From Arthrobacter cheniae (GTDB lineage Bacteria; Actinomycetota; Actinomycetes; Actinomycetales; Micrococcaceae), in NCBI RefSeq assembly GCF_003602275.1, contig NZ_QZVT01000002.1, positions 372,001-436,000 on the forward strand: DNA of 64,000 nucleotides, in the 5' to 3' direction. Positions 33,810 to 41,839 of this stretch are shown here, in pieces. The position numbers were made by a program, and so were the translations under genes. A model generated the notes under the pieces. The model was not told the origin of the DNA. It searched no databases and saw nothing but the letters and a program-made list of their open reading frames with translations. Every line of letters begins with the position of its first letter. The first letter of the stretch is position 1.

Positions 33810-35186
33810 ATGGCTACGAATTCGGAGGACTTGAAGAACCTCGAGCACATAACTGCTCGGATTACTTCCCTGAGCGCCGAAAAAGCACATATCGATGCAG
33901 AACTGGCGATCGCCACCGAACATATGCGGGTGCTCTTCGAGCATCGACTCCTGACCCACCTGTCCCAACCCACCACTCGATCCCCTTCGGGCCCTGTCAT
34001 CAAGCGGCCCAGGACGAACCTCGCGGACACCACGACCGCCACGGAACTCGCCTGCCTGCTCCGGGTCTCCGAACGCACCGCCCACCGCCTCGTGCAACAC
34101 GCGATGCTCCTGATCAACCATCACCAACCAACCCTCGTCGCCCTGCGTGCAGGAACCATCACGTGGGACCACACCACTGCACTGCTCCACGAATACGCGG
34201 GCCTGCCCCACACCACCGCGACACGTATGGAAGAAGCGCTCCTACCCGTCGCCCAGGTGACCACCGTGTCCCGCCTGTCGTACCGGGCCCGTCGCCTGCG
34301 CACCCGACTACACCCGACCGCACTTCAAGACCGCGCCCGCAGCGCCACCGAGAACCGGCGCATCGACGTCGAACCAGCCGACGACGCTATGGCCTGGCTT
34401 CACGCCTACCTCCCCGCCACCGACGCCGCAGCCATCGACGCCCGACTGACCCACACCGCCAGAGCCCTCCAAACGCCCCGCGAGCGACGAACCCTCCCCC
34501 AACTGCGCACCGACATCCTCACAGACCTCCTGCTCGAAGACCGCCCTTACCCCAGCGACGAGCAAGACCACCAACTATTGGACGGTCGCCTCGAGGCGAA
34601 CCGCGCCTCATCACAGTCGGCAGCATCACGGTCGACGGCCCCGCCTGCCTCTTCAAGTTCCGGTAATTCTGGTGGTTCCTGTGGATCAACTGGCTCTGGT
34701 GGTCAGCGTGTGCGAGCCCATATCAACGTCACCGTGCCCGTCCTGACGCTGCTCGGCGTCGACGACGAACCCGCCGACCTCGAAGGCTACGGGCCCATTC
34801 CCGCCGACATCGCCCGACGCCTCGCCGCCCACGCCCCCTCCTTCACACGCATTCTCACCCACCCGGAAACCGGGACGGTCCTCAGCGTCGGCCGCACCTC
34901 CTACGCCGTTCCTGCCGACCTGAAGAAATGGTTACGCGTCCGCGACCAAACCTGCCGACACCCCGGCTGCACCACCCCGGCTTCACGCTGCGAACTCGAC
35001 CACACCAGGCCCTGGTCCCACCACGGCACCACTTCCCACAACAACCTCGCCCACCTCTGCCGCAAACACCACATGCTCAAAAGCGAAGGCATTTGGCACT
35101 ACGACCAACAATCCAACGGCACCCTTCAAGCACGCTCTCCCGCCGGCAACACCTACTACGACACCCCCAACCCCCTGAGCACCTGA
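33810..35186 (+). CDS. DUF222 / HNH endonuclease (13E12-type repeat protein)
   Basis: A 458-residue protein. The N-terminal two-thirds is a helical DUF222 domain (TELACLLRVSERTAHRLVQH, then LVALRAGTITWDHT). A Ser/Gly/Pro-rich linker lies at about residues 265-305, then a C-terminal HNH nuclease fold: CRHPGCTTPASRCELDHTRP, WSHHGTTSHNNLAHLCRKHH with the His-Asn-His and four-Cys zinc arrangement. The family is multi-copy in actinobacteria (the 13E12 repeats of mycobacteria) and is linked to mobile DNA. I start at ATG 33810 with GATAAT 6 nt upstream; an earlier in-frame ATG at 33753 lacks support. It flanks an AT-richer gene pair. Confidence 0.9.
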   Translation: MATNSEDLKNLEHITARITSLSAEKAHIDAELAIATEHMRVLFEHRLLTHLSQPTTRSPSGPVIKRPRTNLADTTTATELACLLRVSERTAHRLVQHAMLLINHHQPTLVALRAGTITWDHTTALLHEYAGLPHTTATRMEEALLPVAQVTTVSRLSYRARRLRTRLHPTALQDRARSATENRRIDVEPADDAMAWLHAYLPATDAAAIDARLTHTARALQTPRERRTLPQLRTDILTDLLLEDRPYPSDEQDHQLLDGRLEANRASSQSAASRSTAPPASSSSGNSGGSCGSTGSGGQRVRAHINVTVPVLTLLGVDDEPADLEGYGPIPADIARRLAAHAPSFTRILTHPETGTVLSVGRTSYAVPADLKKWLRVRDQTCRHPGCTTPASRCELDHTRPWSHHGTTSHNNLAHLCRKHHMLKSEGIWHYDQQSNGTLQARSPAGNTYYDTPNPLST

Positions 35187-35333
35187 ACGCCGGCTCGCCG
35201 GATCGCCAAGCATTCAGCACCCACCAACGGCACAGCTGGCATCATGCGGATATGGGCATCAACCTTGGCGTGCACGGAAGGCAATACTCGAGGCGGTATG
35301 ACCTGGTGGGACCAGTCCTGCGGGTGAGCGATA

Positions 35334-36311
35334 TCAGCGGGTGGGGGCTTCGCAACCGATGCCGGTCGGGTTCTCGATGCAGTTCTCACTCACGCTGTGA
35401 CCCTTGGTCCGCCAGATACTCATCAGGTGAGGCTCCGATATCACTGAGGCCTCACCGGCCACCGGCTGAAACGGACCTCCGTCAACCGAATAATCCCCCG
35501 CGAAGAACGTCGTCAATGTCAACGTGAAGTCACCCGTCTGCACATACTGATGACTGGTTGAAGTCTGCGTACTGAACGCAACCCCGTCTACCGGGCCGCC
35601 CGGCGTCGACGTCGTCGCAGTCGTACTATCCCCGTAGGACCATTCGTAGGACACCGGTCGTGCTTTGAGCACGATCATCGCGTCCTGAAACTCAAAGGTG
35701 AAATTCTGCTCTACGGCCTCGGCATAGATATTGGAATGCGCGTTCCTCAGGCCGAAATTCAGCGGCTGCGACACGACCGCCGCCGCCAGGACGGGCTGCT
35801 TCTGAAACTCCTCGATCGTGATCACAACCGGAGCCTCCGCCACGGCTGGAGTTGCCCCCTCAACAGGAGGCTCTGGTGGCAGACCGGGGTACATACACGA
35901 CGACCGTCCGGTGGGAGTCTGAGACGCCGGCTGTACATTGCTATTCACTTCGATCCAATTCACCAAGACACCACCATCTTGAGCGTCACATTGCGCATTC
36001 ATGGTGGGACAAGTAGCCGGCCTTAGTGCCTCACCAGTGCCAGCCGTGCAAGCACGCTCAAAGATGTAATCAACTTTGCTACTTTGCAGCAACTGTTCAG
36101 ATGACACCGGCAATGAGACAGATGCGGGATCATCCTCCGACCCTTCTTTCGGTGCGGTCTCATCGAAGAATGTCGTGTCCTTCACCTTCGCGGTCGCCGT
36201 ATCTCCATCAAATCTAATCGCGCTTTCGTCTGCGTGGGCCGGTGAAGTGGGGATCATGATAAGTAGGAGTAATACCGAAGAAAAAGAAATGAATCTGAAT
36301 AAGGCCATCAT
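35334..36311 (-). CDS. Exported PKD-like protein of unknown function
   Basis: A 325-residue secreted protein. Residues 1-27 are a signal peptide (hydrophobic SSVLLLLIMIP, likely cut after PAHA). The C-terminal half contains a PKD/Ig-like stretch: YEWSYGDSTTATTSTPGG, then a HQYVQTGDFTLTLTT strand near residues 225-275. The middle has several Cys (CTAGTGEALRPATC, CDAQDGG). It carries no cell-wall anchor or catalytic motif. The ATG overlaps the stop of the upstream DUF6318-type lipoprotein gene (ATGA), so the two are co-translated. The DNA is visibly richer in A/T than its neighbours, which suggests acquisition. Confidence 0.8.
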   Translation of the reverse strand: MMALFRFISFSSVLLLLIMIPTSPAHADESAIRFDGDTATAKVKDTTFFDETAPKEGSEDDPASVSLPVSSEQLLQSSKVDYIFERACTAGTGEALRPATCPTMNAQCDAQDGGVLVNWIEVNSNVQPASQTPTGRSSCMYPGLPPEPPVEGATPAVAEAPVVITIEEFQKQPVLAAAVVSQPLNFGLRNAHSNIYAEAVEQNFTFEFQDAMIVLKARPVSYEWSYGDSTTATTSTPGGPVDGVAFSTQTSTSHQYVQTGDFTLTLTTFFAGDYSVDGGPFQPVAGEASVISEPHLMSIWRTKGHSVSENCIENPTGIGCEAPTR

Positions 36312-36988
36312 TCAGTTCCCTCTGGGGCGCCAAAGTCGAGCATCACCCATCTACCCTCAAGATGCGCCGAAAAAATTGCCTTGAACGCGGGGGGTCCCTT
36401 CGCGACTTGCTCCGCAATCTGCCCACCCTTGAGGTAAATAGTTGACTCTCCCTGACCAACTTCCACGTTAGAGCCGATCGATCCTTGTGTATTCACGCGG
36501 AAATCAGTGACAAAATCTCCGACCTCGGAATCGGCCCCCGATACCCAACCATTCTCTGAGTAGATTTCTTTGACAGCAGTCGTCACGTTTGCGCAGGCCT
36601 CACACCGCGGATCGGTGACAGCCTCGAAAGGCACCCAATCATTCGTCTCGTAGCCATACGAGAAAAGCTCGAACCAGTACTTCGTAAACGCTTCCAGCCC
36701 CTCGGCCGAATTCTCGTCAGCGAGCGCTGGCTTCACAGGAACTGGAAGGTTGGCGGCGGGACCGGCTGAAGACGCAGGCGACGGCTCGGAACTGGCAGGG
36801 GCGGACGCGGAGGCTGACGCCGACGCGTCAGGGCCCGCCGGAGATGAGGACGACGACGGCTGACCAGCGGTTTGGATGGCGGCAGGATCAGGGTCACCCT
36901 GGCAGCCACTCAGGAGCACCATTGCAACTGCCGCACCTGCCACTACCGGAGTCACTCGTCCAAGACCAACCGATCGCATGAAGTACAT
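36308..36988 (-). CDS. DUF6318-type lipoprotein
   Basis: A 226-residue predicted lipoprotein. Residues 1-28 are the signal with lipobox LLSGC (Cys29). A Ser/Ala/Pro-rich spacer (about 35-80) follows, then a globular domain with VPVKPALADENSAEGLEAFT, KYWFELFSYGYETNDW and a Cys pair in DPRCEACANV. This matches the pattern I know as DUF6318 from Arthrobacter-like genomes; its role is unknown. A GGGGG-AATTGC box precedes the ATG. It is the first of a coupled pair with the PKD-like protein; the two may form a surface complex. Confidence 0.75.
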   Translation of the reverse strand: MYFMRSVGLGRVTPVVAGAAVAMVLLSGCQGDPDPAAIQTAGQPSSSSSPAGPDASASASASAPASSEPSPASSAGPAANLPVPVKPALADENSAEGLEAFTKYWFELFSYGYETNDWVPFEAVTDPRCEACANVTTAVKEIYSENGWVSGADSEVGDFVTDFRVNTQGSIGSNVEVGQGESTIYLKGGQIAEQVAKGPPAFKAIFSAHLEGRWVMLDFGAPEGTE

Positions 36989-37221
36989 GCAATTCCCCCA
37001 TCACACTTGCCCGACACCCGGAACGGCCCAGCATAGCCGGGAGGTCGGATAGCGCTACGGGTTATGCACAGCGAAATTGCCATCAGATGGGAGGCTCGGC
37101 ATTCGGGATACCACGAGCGTTCCGGAGTGGTCGGGAGCACCCTGTCGTTTCCAACTGGCACTCCACGCCGCTCGTCGCGGCTCCATGCGCACAAACGCGC
37201 GGGGCCCAACCAGCAGCCGGA

Positions 37222-38787
37222 TCAACGGTTGGCCGAGACCGCGAGCAGCAACTCGGGCGCCCTTCGGTCGTACCAGCGACCACCCATCCGAATGCCGACC
37301 ACGAGCAGGATTGCTCCCAGCGCCACCCCGACCAGCAACGCGAGCCAACCGAACAGCATGTTTCCTGTCACCAGATAGGCGATGGCGAGGACGATCTCGG
37401 GCAAGGCAAGGAGCAGCATCACCAACCACCCGATGAACTGCACGGCGAACATCGTGAAGTTCGTGCCCGGAGGAGTCTTGAAGGCACTCTCCCCTGGCAG
37501 TGGAACGTTATAGGTATAGCGGGCCGAGACGACGCTCGAGAGCCCGGCGCCAGTCAGCAGGAGTCCCAAGGACAGCCCCAGCATGGCCGGGGCATCTCCG
37601 ATGCGGCCGGCGACCACCAGCGGCACCAGGGTGAACACCAGGGTGATCGGCAACGCGAACACCAGCAGCGCCGCGGCACGTCCGGACCGGTCGTCGCGCC
37701 CGCTCACTCCGGTGGACACGTGCAGGCTGAAGGCGGTGTTGTCGTAGGAGATGTCGGCGGAGATGGACCACGCCATGAGGAATGCCGTGATCGGGCCGAG
37801 GAAGGCGAACGCCCCTCCTGACGCGCCCCCGGAGAAGAACAACAGGACGGCGACGAACGGGATGATCACCAGCGAGGCGGAGTACCGCGGATCCCTGAAC
37901 CAGTAGGTCAGGGCCCTGGCCGTCACGGCTCCTGCAGGCGTCGCCGGGAAGCGGCCCAGGAACCCGAGATTTCCACCCGCGCGCTTGGTGACCGCGTTGT
38001 AGGGCGGAGTGACGAGTGCATGGCTGAGGCTCCGGCTCCACAGCACGAGGAACAGCGCCAACGTCGCCACCCCTATCAGGAATCGGGCGACGGCGAGCCC
38101 GGCCTCGCCCGCTGCAACGTCGGCCGGAGCTGCCCAGAGGGCTCCGAGCGGAGTCCAGGCGAGGACGTCGGCCAACGAAGATGCGAAACCCGGCGAGTTC
38201 TGGAAACCCGCCGTCACTCCCCCGATGGTGGGGCCGAGGAAGATCAGGGGGATGAAGGCGATGATCCCGTTGACGTCCTTGAACCGCCGGGAACCGGTCA
38301 TGGAGGACACCGCCGTCGTCACGAGCCTGGAGGCTACGACGCACAGCAGCACCGCGACCAGCCCGCACACGAGCGCCGTGAGCGCTGCCGCCGGATAGCG
38401 GATCCAGGTGAGCACCTGCGCCAGGCTCGCGATCAGGGTGACCACCCCGGGGATGCCGACCAGTCCGCCGAGCACCAGCCCTGCGAGAAGCTGGCGCATC
38501 GGGATGGCGAACGTCACGAAGCGCGCCGGGTCGAGCGTCATATCGATGCCGGTCGCCGCGATGGGGATGACGAGCCACCCGAGGACTGCCGCGGAGCCAC
38601 CGATCACGAGGACCGTCCGGATGAACTCCACGTCGGCCGAGCCGAGCAGCACGAGACCGACGACGAGCAGGGAGAGGATTCCGAGGCCGTACAAACCGCC
38701 GAGGATCACGCCGACGAGTTGCGCGGTACTGCGCTTGAGCGAGTTACGCAGGAGGAGGAGCTTCAGTCTCAGGAGGTTCGCAACCAC
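37222..38787 (-). CDS. ABC transporter permease (ABC-2 type exporter)
   Basis: A 521-residue integral membrane protein with about 12 hydrophobic stretches in two halves, a hydrophobic run beginning at residue 25 and a short charged N-terminus (LKLLLLRNSLKR). No periplasmic binding protein is nearby, so it is an exporter or a membrane-stress pump rather than an importer. It starts with GTG at 38787 (GGACGG upstream), overlapping the ATPase gene by 19 nt. The substrate is unknown. Confidence 0.85.
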   Translation of the reverse strand: MVANLLRLKLLLLRNSLKRSTAQLVGVILGGLYGLGILSLLVVGLVLLGSADVEFIRTVLVIGGSAAVLGWLVIPIAATGIDMTLDPARFVTFAIPMRQLLAGLVLGGLVGIPGVVTLIASLAQVLTWIRYPAAALTALVCGLVAVLLCVVASRLVTTAVSSMTGSRRFKDVNGIIAFIPLIFLGPTIGGVTAGFQNSPGFASSLADVLAWTPLGALWAAPADVAAGEAGLAVARFLIGVATLALFLVLWSRSLSHALVTPPYNAVTKRAGGNLGFLGRFPATPAGAVTARALTYWFRDPRYSASLVIIPFVAVLLFFSGGASGGAFAFLGPITAFLMAWSISADISYDNTAFSLHVSTGVSGRDDRSGRAAALLVFALPITLVFTLVPLVVAGRIGDAPAMLGLSLGLLLTGAGLSSVVSARYTYNVPLPGESAFKTPPGTNFTMFAVQFIGWLVMLLLALPEIVLAIAYLVTGNMLFGWLALLVGVALGAILLVVGIRMGGRWYDRRAPELLLAVSANR

Positions 38788-39578
38788 GACAGCCCGTCCG
38801 ACGTATTGCGGCCACCGACAAGCTCCACGAAGCGGTCCTCCAGCGTCGCGTCACCCCGGACCTCGTCGACCGTCCCTGCGGCGAGCACAGTACCCGCGGC
38901 AATGACGGCGACGTGGTCGCACATGCGCTGGACGAGGTCCATCACGTGACTGGAGACGATCACCGACCCTCCGGACTGCACGTAATTCGCCAGGATGTCC
39001 CGGATGTTCGCTGCCGACACGGGATCCACGGATTCGAAGGGCTCATCGAGGACCAGCAGTTTCGGAGCGTGGATCAGGGCCGATGCGAGGGCGATCTTCT
39101 TCGTCATCCCGGCGGAGTAGTCGACCACCAGTGTGCCGGCGTCGTTCGTGAGGTCGAAAGCCCGCAGCAGGTCGCCGGTCCGCTCTGCGACCGTCTCACG
39201 GTCCATTCCGCGCAACAGCCCGGCGTACGTGACGAGTTGCTCGCCCGTGAGGCGATCGAACAGTCGGACGCCGTCGGGCAGGATGCCCATCAGCTTCTTC
39301 GCCTCGAGGGGCCGCGCCCACACATCGACGCCGTGCACGAGAGCCTGGCCGAAGTCCGGTCGAAGGAGGCCGGTCGCCATCGACAGTGTCGTGGTCTTGC
39401 CTGCGCCGTTGGGTCCCACCAGCCCGTAGAACGAACCCTGCGGAACCTCGAGGGTGACGCCGTTCACCGCGATCTTCTCGCCGAAACGCTTGGCGAGCCC
39501 ACGGATGCTCAGCGCCGCGCTACCGGCCCTTGCTTCGGGGTTGTTCTCGTCGGACGGTAGTGGCACCGGAGAGCTCAT
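38769..39578 (-). CDS. ABC transporter ATP-binding protein
   Basis: A 269-residue ATPase. Walker A is VGPNGAGKTTTL (about 50-61), the signature motif is YSAGMTKKIALA (Ser-Ala-Gly-Met in place of LSGGQ, as in some ABC-2 exporters), Walker B is LLVLDEPFESVD, and the H-loop is VIVSSHVMD. With the permease at 37222 it forms a two-gene exporter. An Ala-rich lead of about 20 residues precedes the domain. Confidence 0.93.
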   Translation of the reverse strand: MSSPVPLPSDENNPEARAGSAALSIRGLAKRFGEKIAVNGVTLEVPQGSFYGLVGPNGAGKTTTLSMATGLLRPDFGQALVHGVDVWARPLEAKKLMGILPDGVRLFDRLTGEQLVTYAGLLRGMDRETVAERTGDLLRAFDLTNDAGTLVVDYSAGMTKKIALASALIHAPKLLVLDEPFESVDPVSAANIRDILANYVQSGGSVIVSSHVMDLVQRMCDHVAVIAAGTVLAAGTVDEVRGDATLEDRFVELVGGRNTSDGLSWLRTS

Positions 39579-39669
39579 GCGCCCACGCTAGCAACGGGCA
39601 CGCGGGCTGCTCGTCATCCCAAAGGAGGAAAAGCCACCCGTAGGAGGAGAACGAGGAGGCGGATCCCGG

Positions 39670-40782
39670 TCAGAAACCGCCGGCGCGCTCGTACTGGGGT
39701 ACAGGGACGAATTCATGTCCGAGCTCGTGGGCTGCCCGCATCCACCAGTGCGGGTCCCGAAGCGCGGCCCGGGCGATCAGCACGACGTCGGCACTCTCGT
39801 TCCGGATCACGGCGTCCGCCTGGTGCGGGTCGCTGATGAGCCCGACGGCGCCGGTCGGAACGCCCGAGGTCCGCACTTCCTCGGCCAGCGCGACCTGATA
39901 GCCCGGGCCGACCGGGATCGGAGCGGCCGGGACAGCGCCACCGGAGGAGACATCGACGAAGTCGACGCCCTCTTCCGCCGCGCACTTCGCGAGCCGCGCG
40001 GAGACCGCGCCGTCGATCCCGCCCTCCGTCCAGTCGGAGGCCGAGATCCTCAACAGGAGTGGCATTGTCTCCGGGATGACGCGCCGGACCTCGCGGATCA
40101 CCTCGAGCGTCAGGCGGAAGCGGGATTCCTCCGAGCCGCCCCAGCCGTCCGTACGGGTGTTGACCAGCGGCGAGAGGAACTGGTGGAGCAGGTATCCATG
40201 GGCCGCATGGATCTCCATGGCGTCGAATCCGGCGTCGACGGCCAGTGCCGCAGCACGACCGAAATCGCGGATGACCCCGGCGATGTCCTCCTCGGTCATC
40301 GCCCGGGGTGCCACGTACTTGCCGAAGGCCTCCTCCGTCGGACCGAGGGTCTCCCAACCACCGTCCGAAGCGGGCACGGAGTTGTGCCGGCCGCTGAAGG
40401 GCCAGTAGGTCGACGCCTTCCGGCCGGCGTGGGCGAGCTGCACTGCCGTCTTCGTCCCGACGGCGCTGTGCTCGTGGACGAAGTCGTTGATGCGGCGCCA
40501 CGCGTCGGCCTGTTCCTGCGTGTAGATGCCGGCGTCGAGGGGGCTGATCATCCCTTCGTGGCTGACGGCCGCCGCCTCGGTGATGATGAGCGCCGCGCCG
40601 CCGGTGGCGAACTGGCCGAGGTGCACGAGGTGCCAGTCGGTGGGCACACCCGCGGCCACGTCCGGGTCGCAGGAGTACTGGCACATGGCTGCCACCCATC
40701 CCCTGTGCGGGAGCTCGAGCGAACGGAGCGTGATCGGGTCGAAGAGACCGGGATTACCGGTCCGGGTGACTGCGGAGGTCAT
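39670..40782 (-). CDS. Old yellow enzyme family NADH:flavin oxidoreductase
   Basis: A 370-residue FMN enzyme of the YqjM/xenobiotic-reductase class. Recognisable are VAAMCQYSCDPD (Cys near FMN), QLAHAGRKAS, the active-site pair in EIHAAHGYLLHQFLSPLVNT, TDGWGGSEESRFRL, RISASDW, and the FMN phosphate region DVVLIARAALRDPHWW. It reduces activated C=C bonds of enals, enones or nitro-compounds using NADPH. AAGGACG precedes the ATG. Related genera have several such genes; the physiological substrate is unknown. Confidence 0.94.
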   Translation of the reverse strand: MTSAVTRTGNPGLFDPITLRSLELPHRGWVAAMCQYSCDPDVAAGVPTDWHLVHLGQFATGGAALIITEAAAVSHEGMISPLDAGIYTQEQADAWRRINDFVHEHSAVGTKTAVQLAHAGRKASTYWPFSGRHNSVPASDGGWETLGPTEEAFGKYVAPRAMTEEDIAGVIRDFGRAAALAVDAGFDAMEIHAAHGYLLHQFLSPLVNTRTDGWGGSEESRFRLTLEVIREVRRVIPETMPLLLRISASDWTEGGIDGAVSARLAKCAAEEGVDFVDVSSGGAVPAAPIPVGPGYQVALAEEVRTSGVPTGAVGLISDPHQADAVIRNESADVVLIARAALRDPHWWMRAAHELGHEFVPVPQYERAGGF

Positions 40783-40820
40783 GTCGTCCTTCGATGGTGT
40801 CGGGCGGGGATGGACGTGGT

Positions 40821-41777
40821 CTAGAACAGGGCGCGGGCGAGCGCGCTCCTCGCCTTCGTCACGCGGGGGTCGGTGACGCCGACGACGTCGAACAGGTCGA
40901 GCAGTCGCCTGCGCGCCGCTTCCTTGTCCTCGCCGGCGGTGCGCCCGATGAACGCGATGATGCGGTTGAAGGCGTCCTCGACATGCCCGCCCGTGAGGTC
41001 GAGGTCGGCGACCATGAGCTGGGCGTCCAAGGCGTCGGGCTCGTCGGCTGCGCGCTGCCGCACGTCGTCGGCCCGGAGGTTCTGGACCCGCTCCAACAGT
41101 TCGACCTGCGCCAGACCTGCCTTCGCCTCAGCATCCGCGGGTTGCTCCATGAGCGCACGCCGATACGCGGCTGCGGCGGCTGCGTAGTCGCTCTTCTCGA
41201 TGGCGTCGAAAGCCTCCTGGTGCAACGGCGGCAGAGGCGGCTCCTCCGCCTCTGCGGCGTCGGGCTGCGACCCGTCGTTGAGGCTGCCCGTGACGCCGTT
41301 GGCCTCGGCGACCTTCATGAGCTCGTCGAGATAGCCCAGGATCTGCTGCTCCGGAAGGACGCCCTCGAACAGCGGTACCGGCTGTCCTTTCACGACCGCG
41401 ACGACGGTCGGTGCGCCCTGCGCCTGAAAGGCCTGCGCGATCTGAGGCTGTGCCTGGAGATCGACGTTCGCGAGCAGCATCCTGCCATCGGACGCCACGG
41501 TAGCGGCCTCGAGGACGGCCGTCACCTGGTTGGACTGCTCACTCCACGGGGCGCGGAGGTTCACGATGACGGGCACCTGGGACGAAAGCTGCACCAGCTG
41601 CGGGAAGGTCTGCTCCGTCACCTCGACGATGTAGGGGCTCTGTGCAGCAGGCGCCTGCCGTGCCGCTGCCGGTCGGGCAGCCGCTTCCGCGCGCGCCTTC
41701 AGAGCGGAGAGGTCCACCGCTCCCCGCAGGTTCATGCTCGACGGCGGGATACCGCCCCGTTGTGCTGGTGTGGACAA
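40821..41777 (-). CDS. YbbN-like protein: thioredoxin fold plus TPR-like helices, no CxxC
   Basis: A 318-residue co-chaperone-like protein. Residues about 50-155 have a thioredoxin fold (VIVNLRAPWSEQSNQVT), but the active-site CxxC is replaced by Ser-Glu-Gln-Ser. A linker rich in Glu/Pro leads to C-terminal TPR-like helices (YRRALMEQPADAEAKAGLAQ). This is the CnoX/YbbN arrangement, a holdase that can hand clients to GroEL or DnaK; thiol chemistry is not expected here. I start at the TTG at 41777 with GAAAGG upstream; an ATG at 41735 is the alternative. Confidence 0.85.
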   Translation of the reverse strand: MSTPAQRGGIPPSSMNLRGAVDLSALKARAEAAARPAAARQAPAAQSPYIVEVTEQTFPQLVQLSSQVPVIVNLRAPWSEQSNQVTAVLEAATVASDGRMLLANVDLQAQPQIAQAFQAQGAPTVVAVVKGQPVPLFEGVLPEQQILGYLDELMKVAEANGVTGSLNDGSQPDAAEAEEPPLPPLHQEAFDAIEKSDYAAAAAAYRRALMEQPADAEAKAGLAQVELLERVQNLRADDVRQRAADEPDALDAQLMVADLDLTGGHVEDAFNRIIAFIGRTAGEDKEAARRRLLDLFDVVGVTDPRVTKARSALARALF

Positions 41778-41839
41778 TGCTCTGCCTTTCTCTGGCTGCT
41801 GCTGGTGGGTTGCCGGCCGACGGCGGCATGAAGCCTTGT

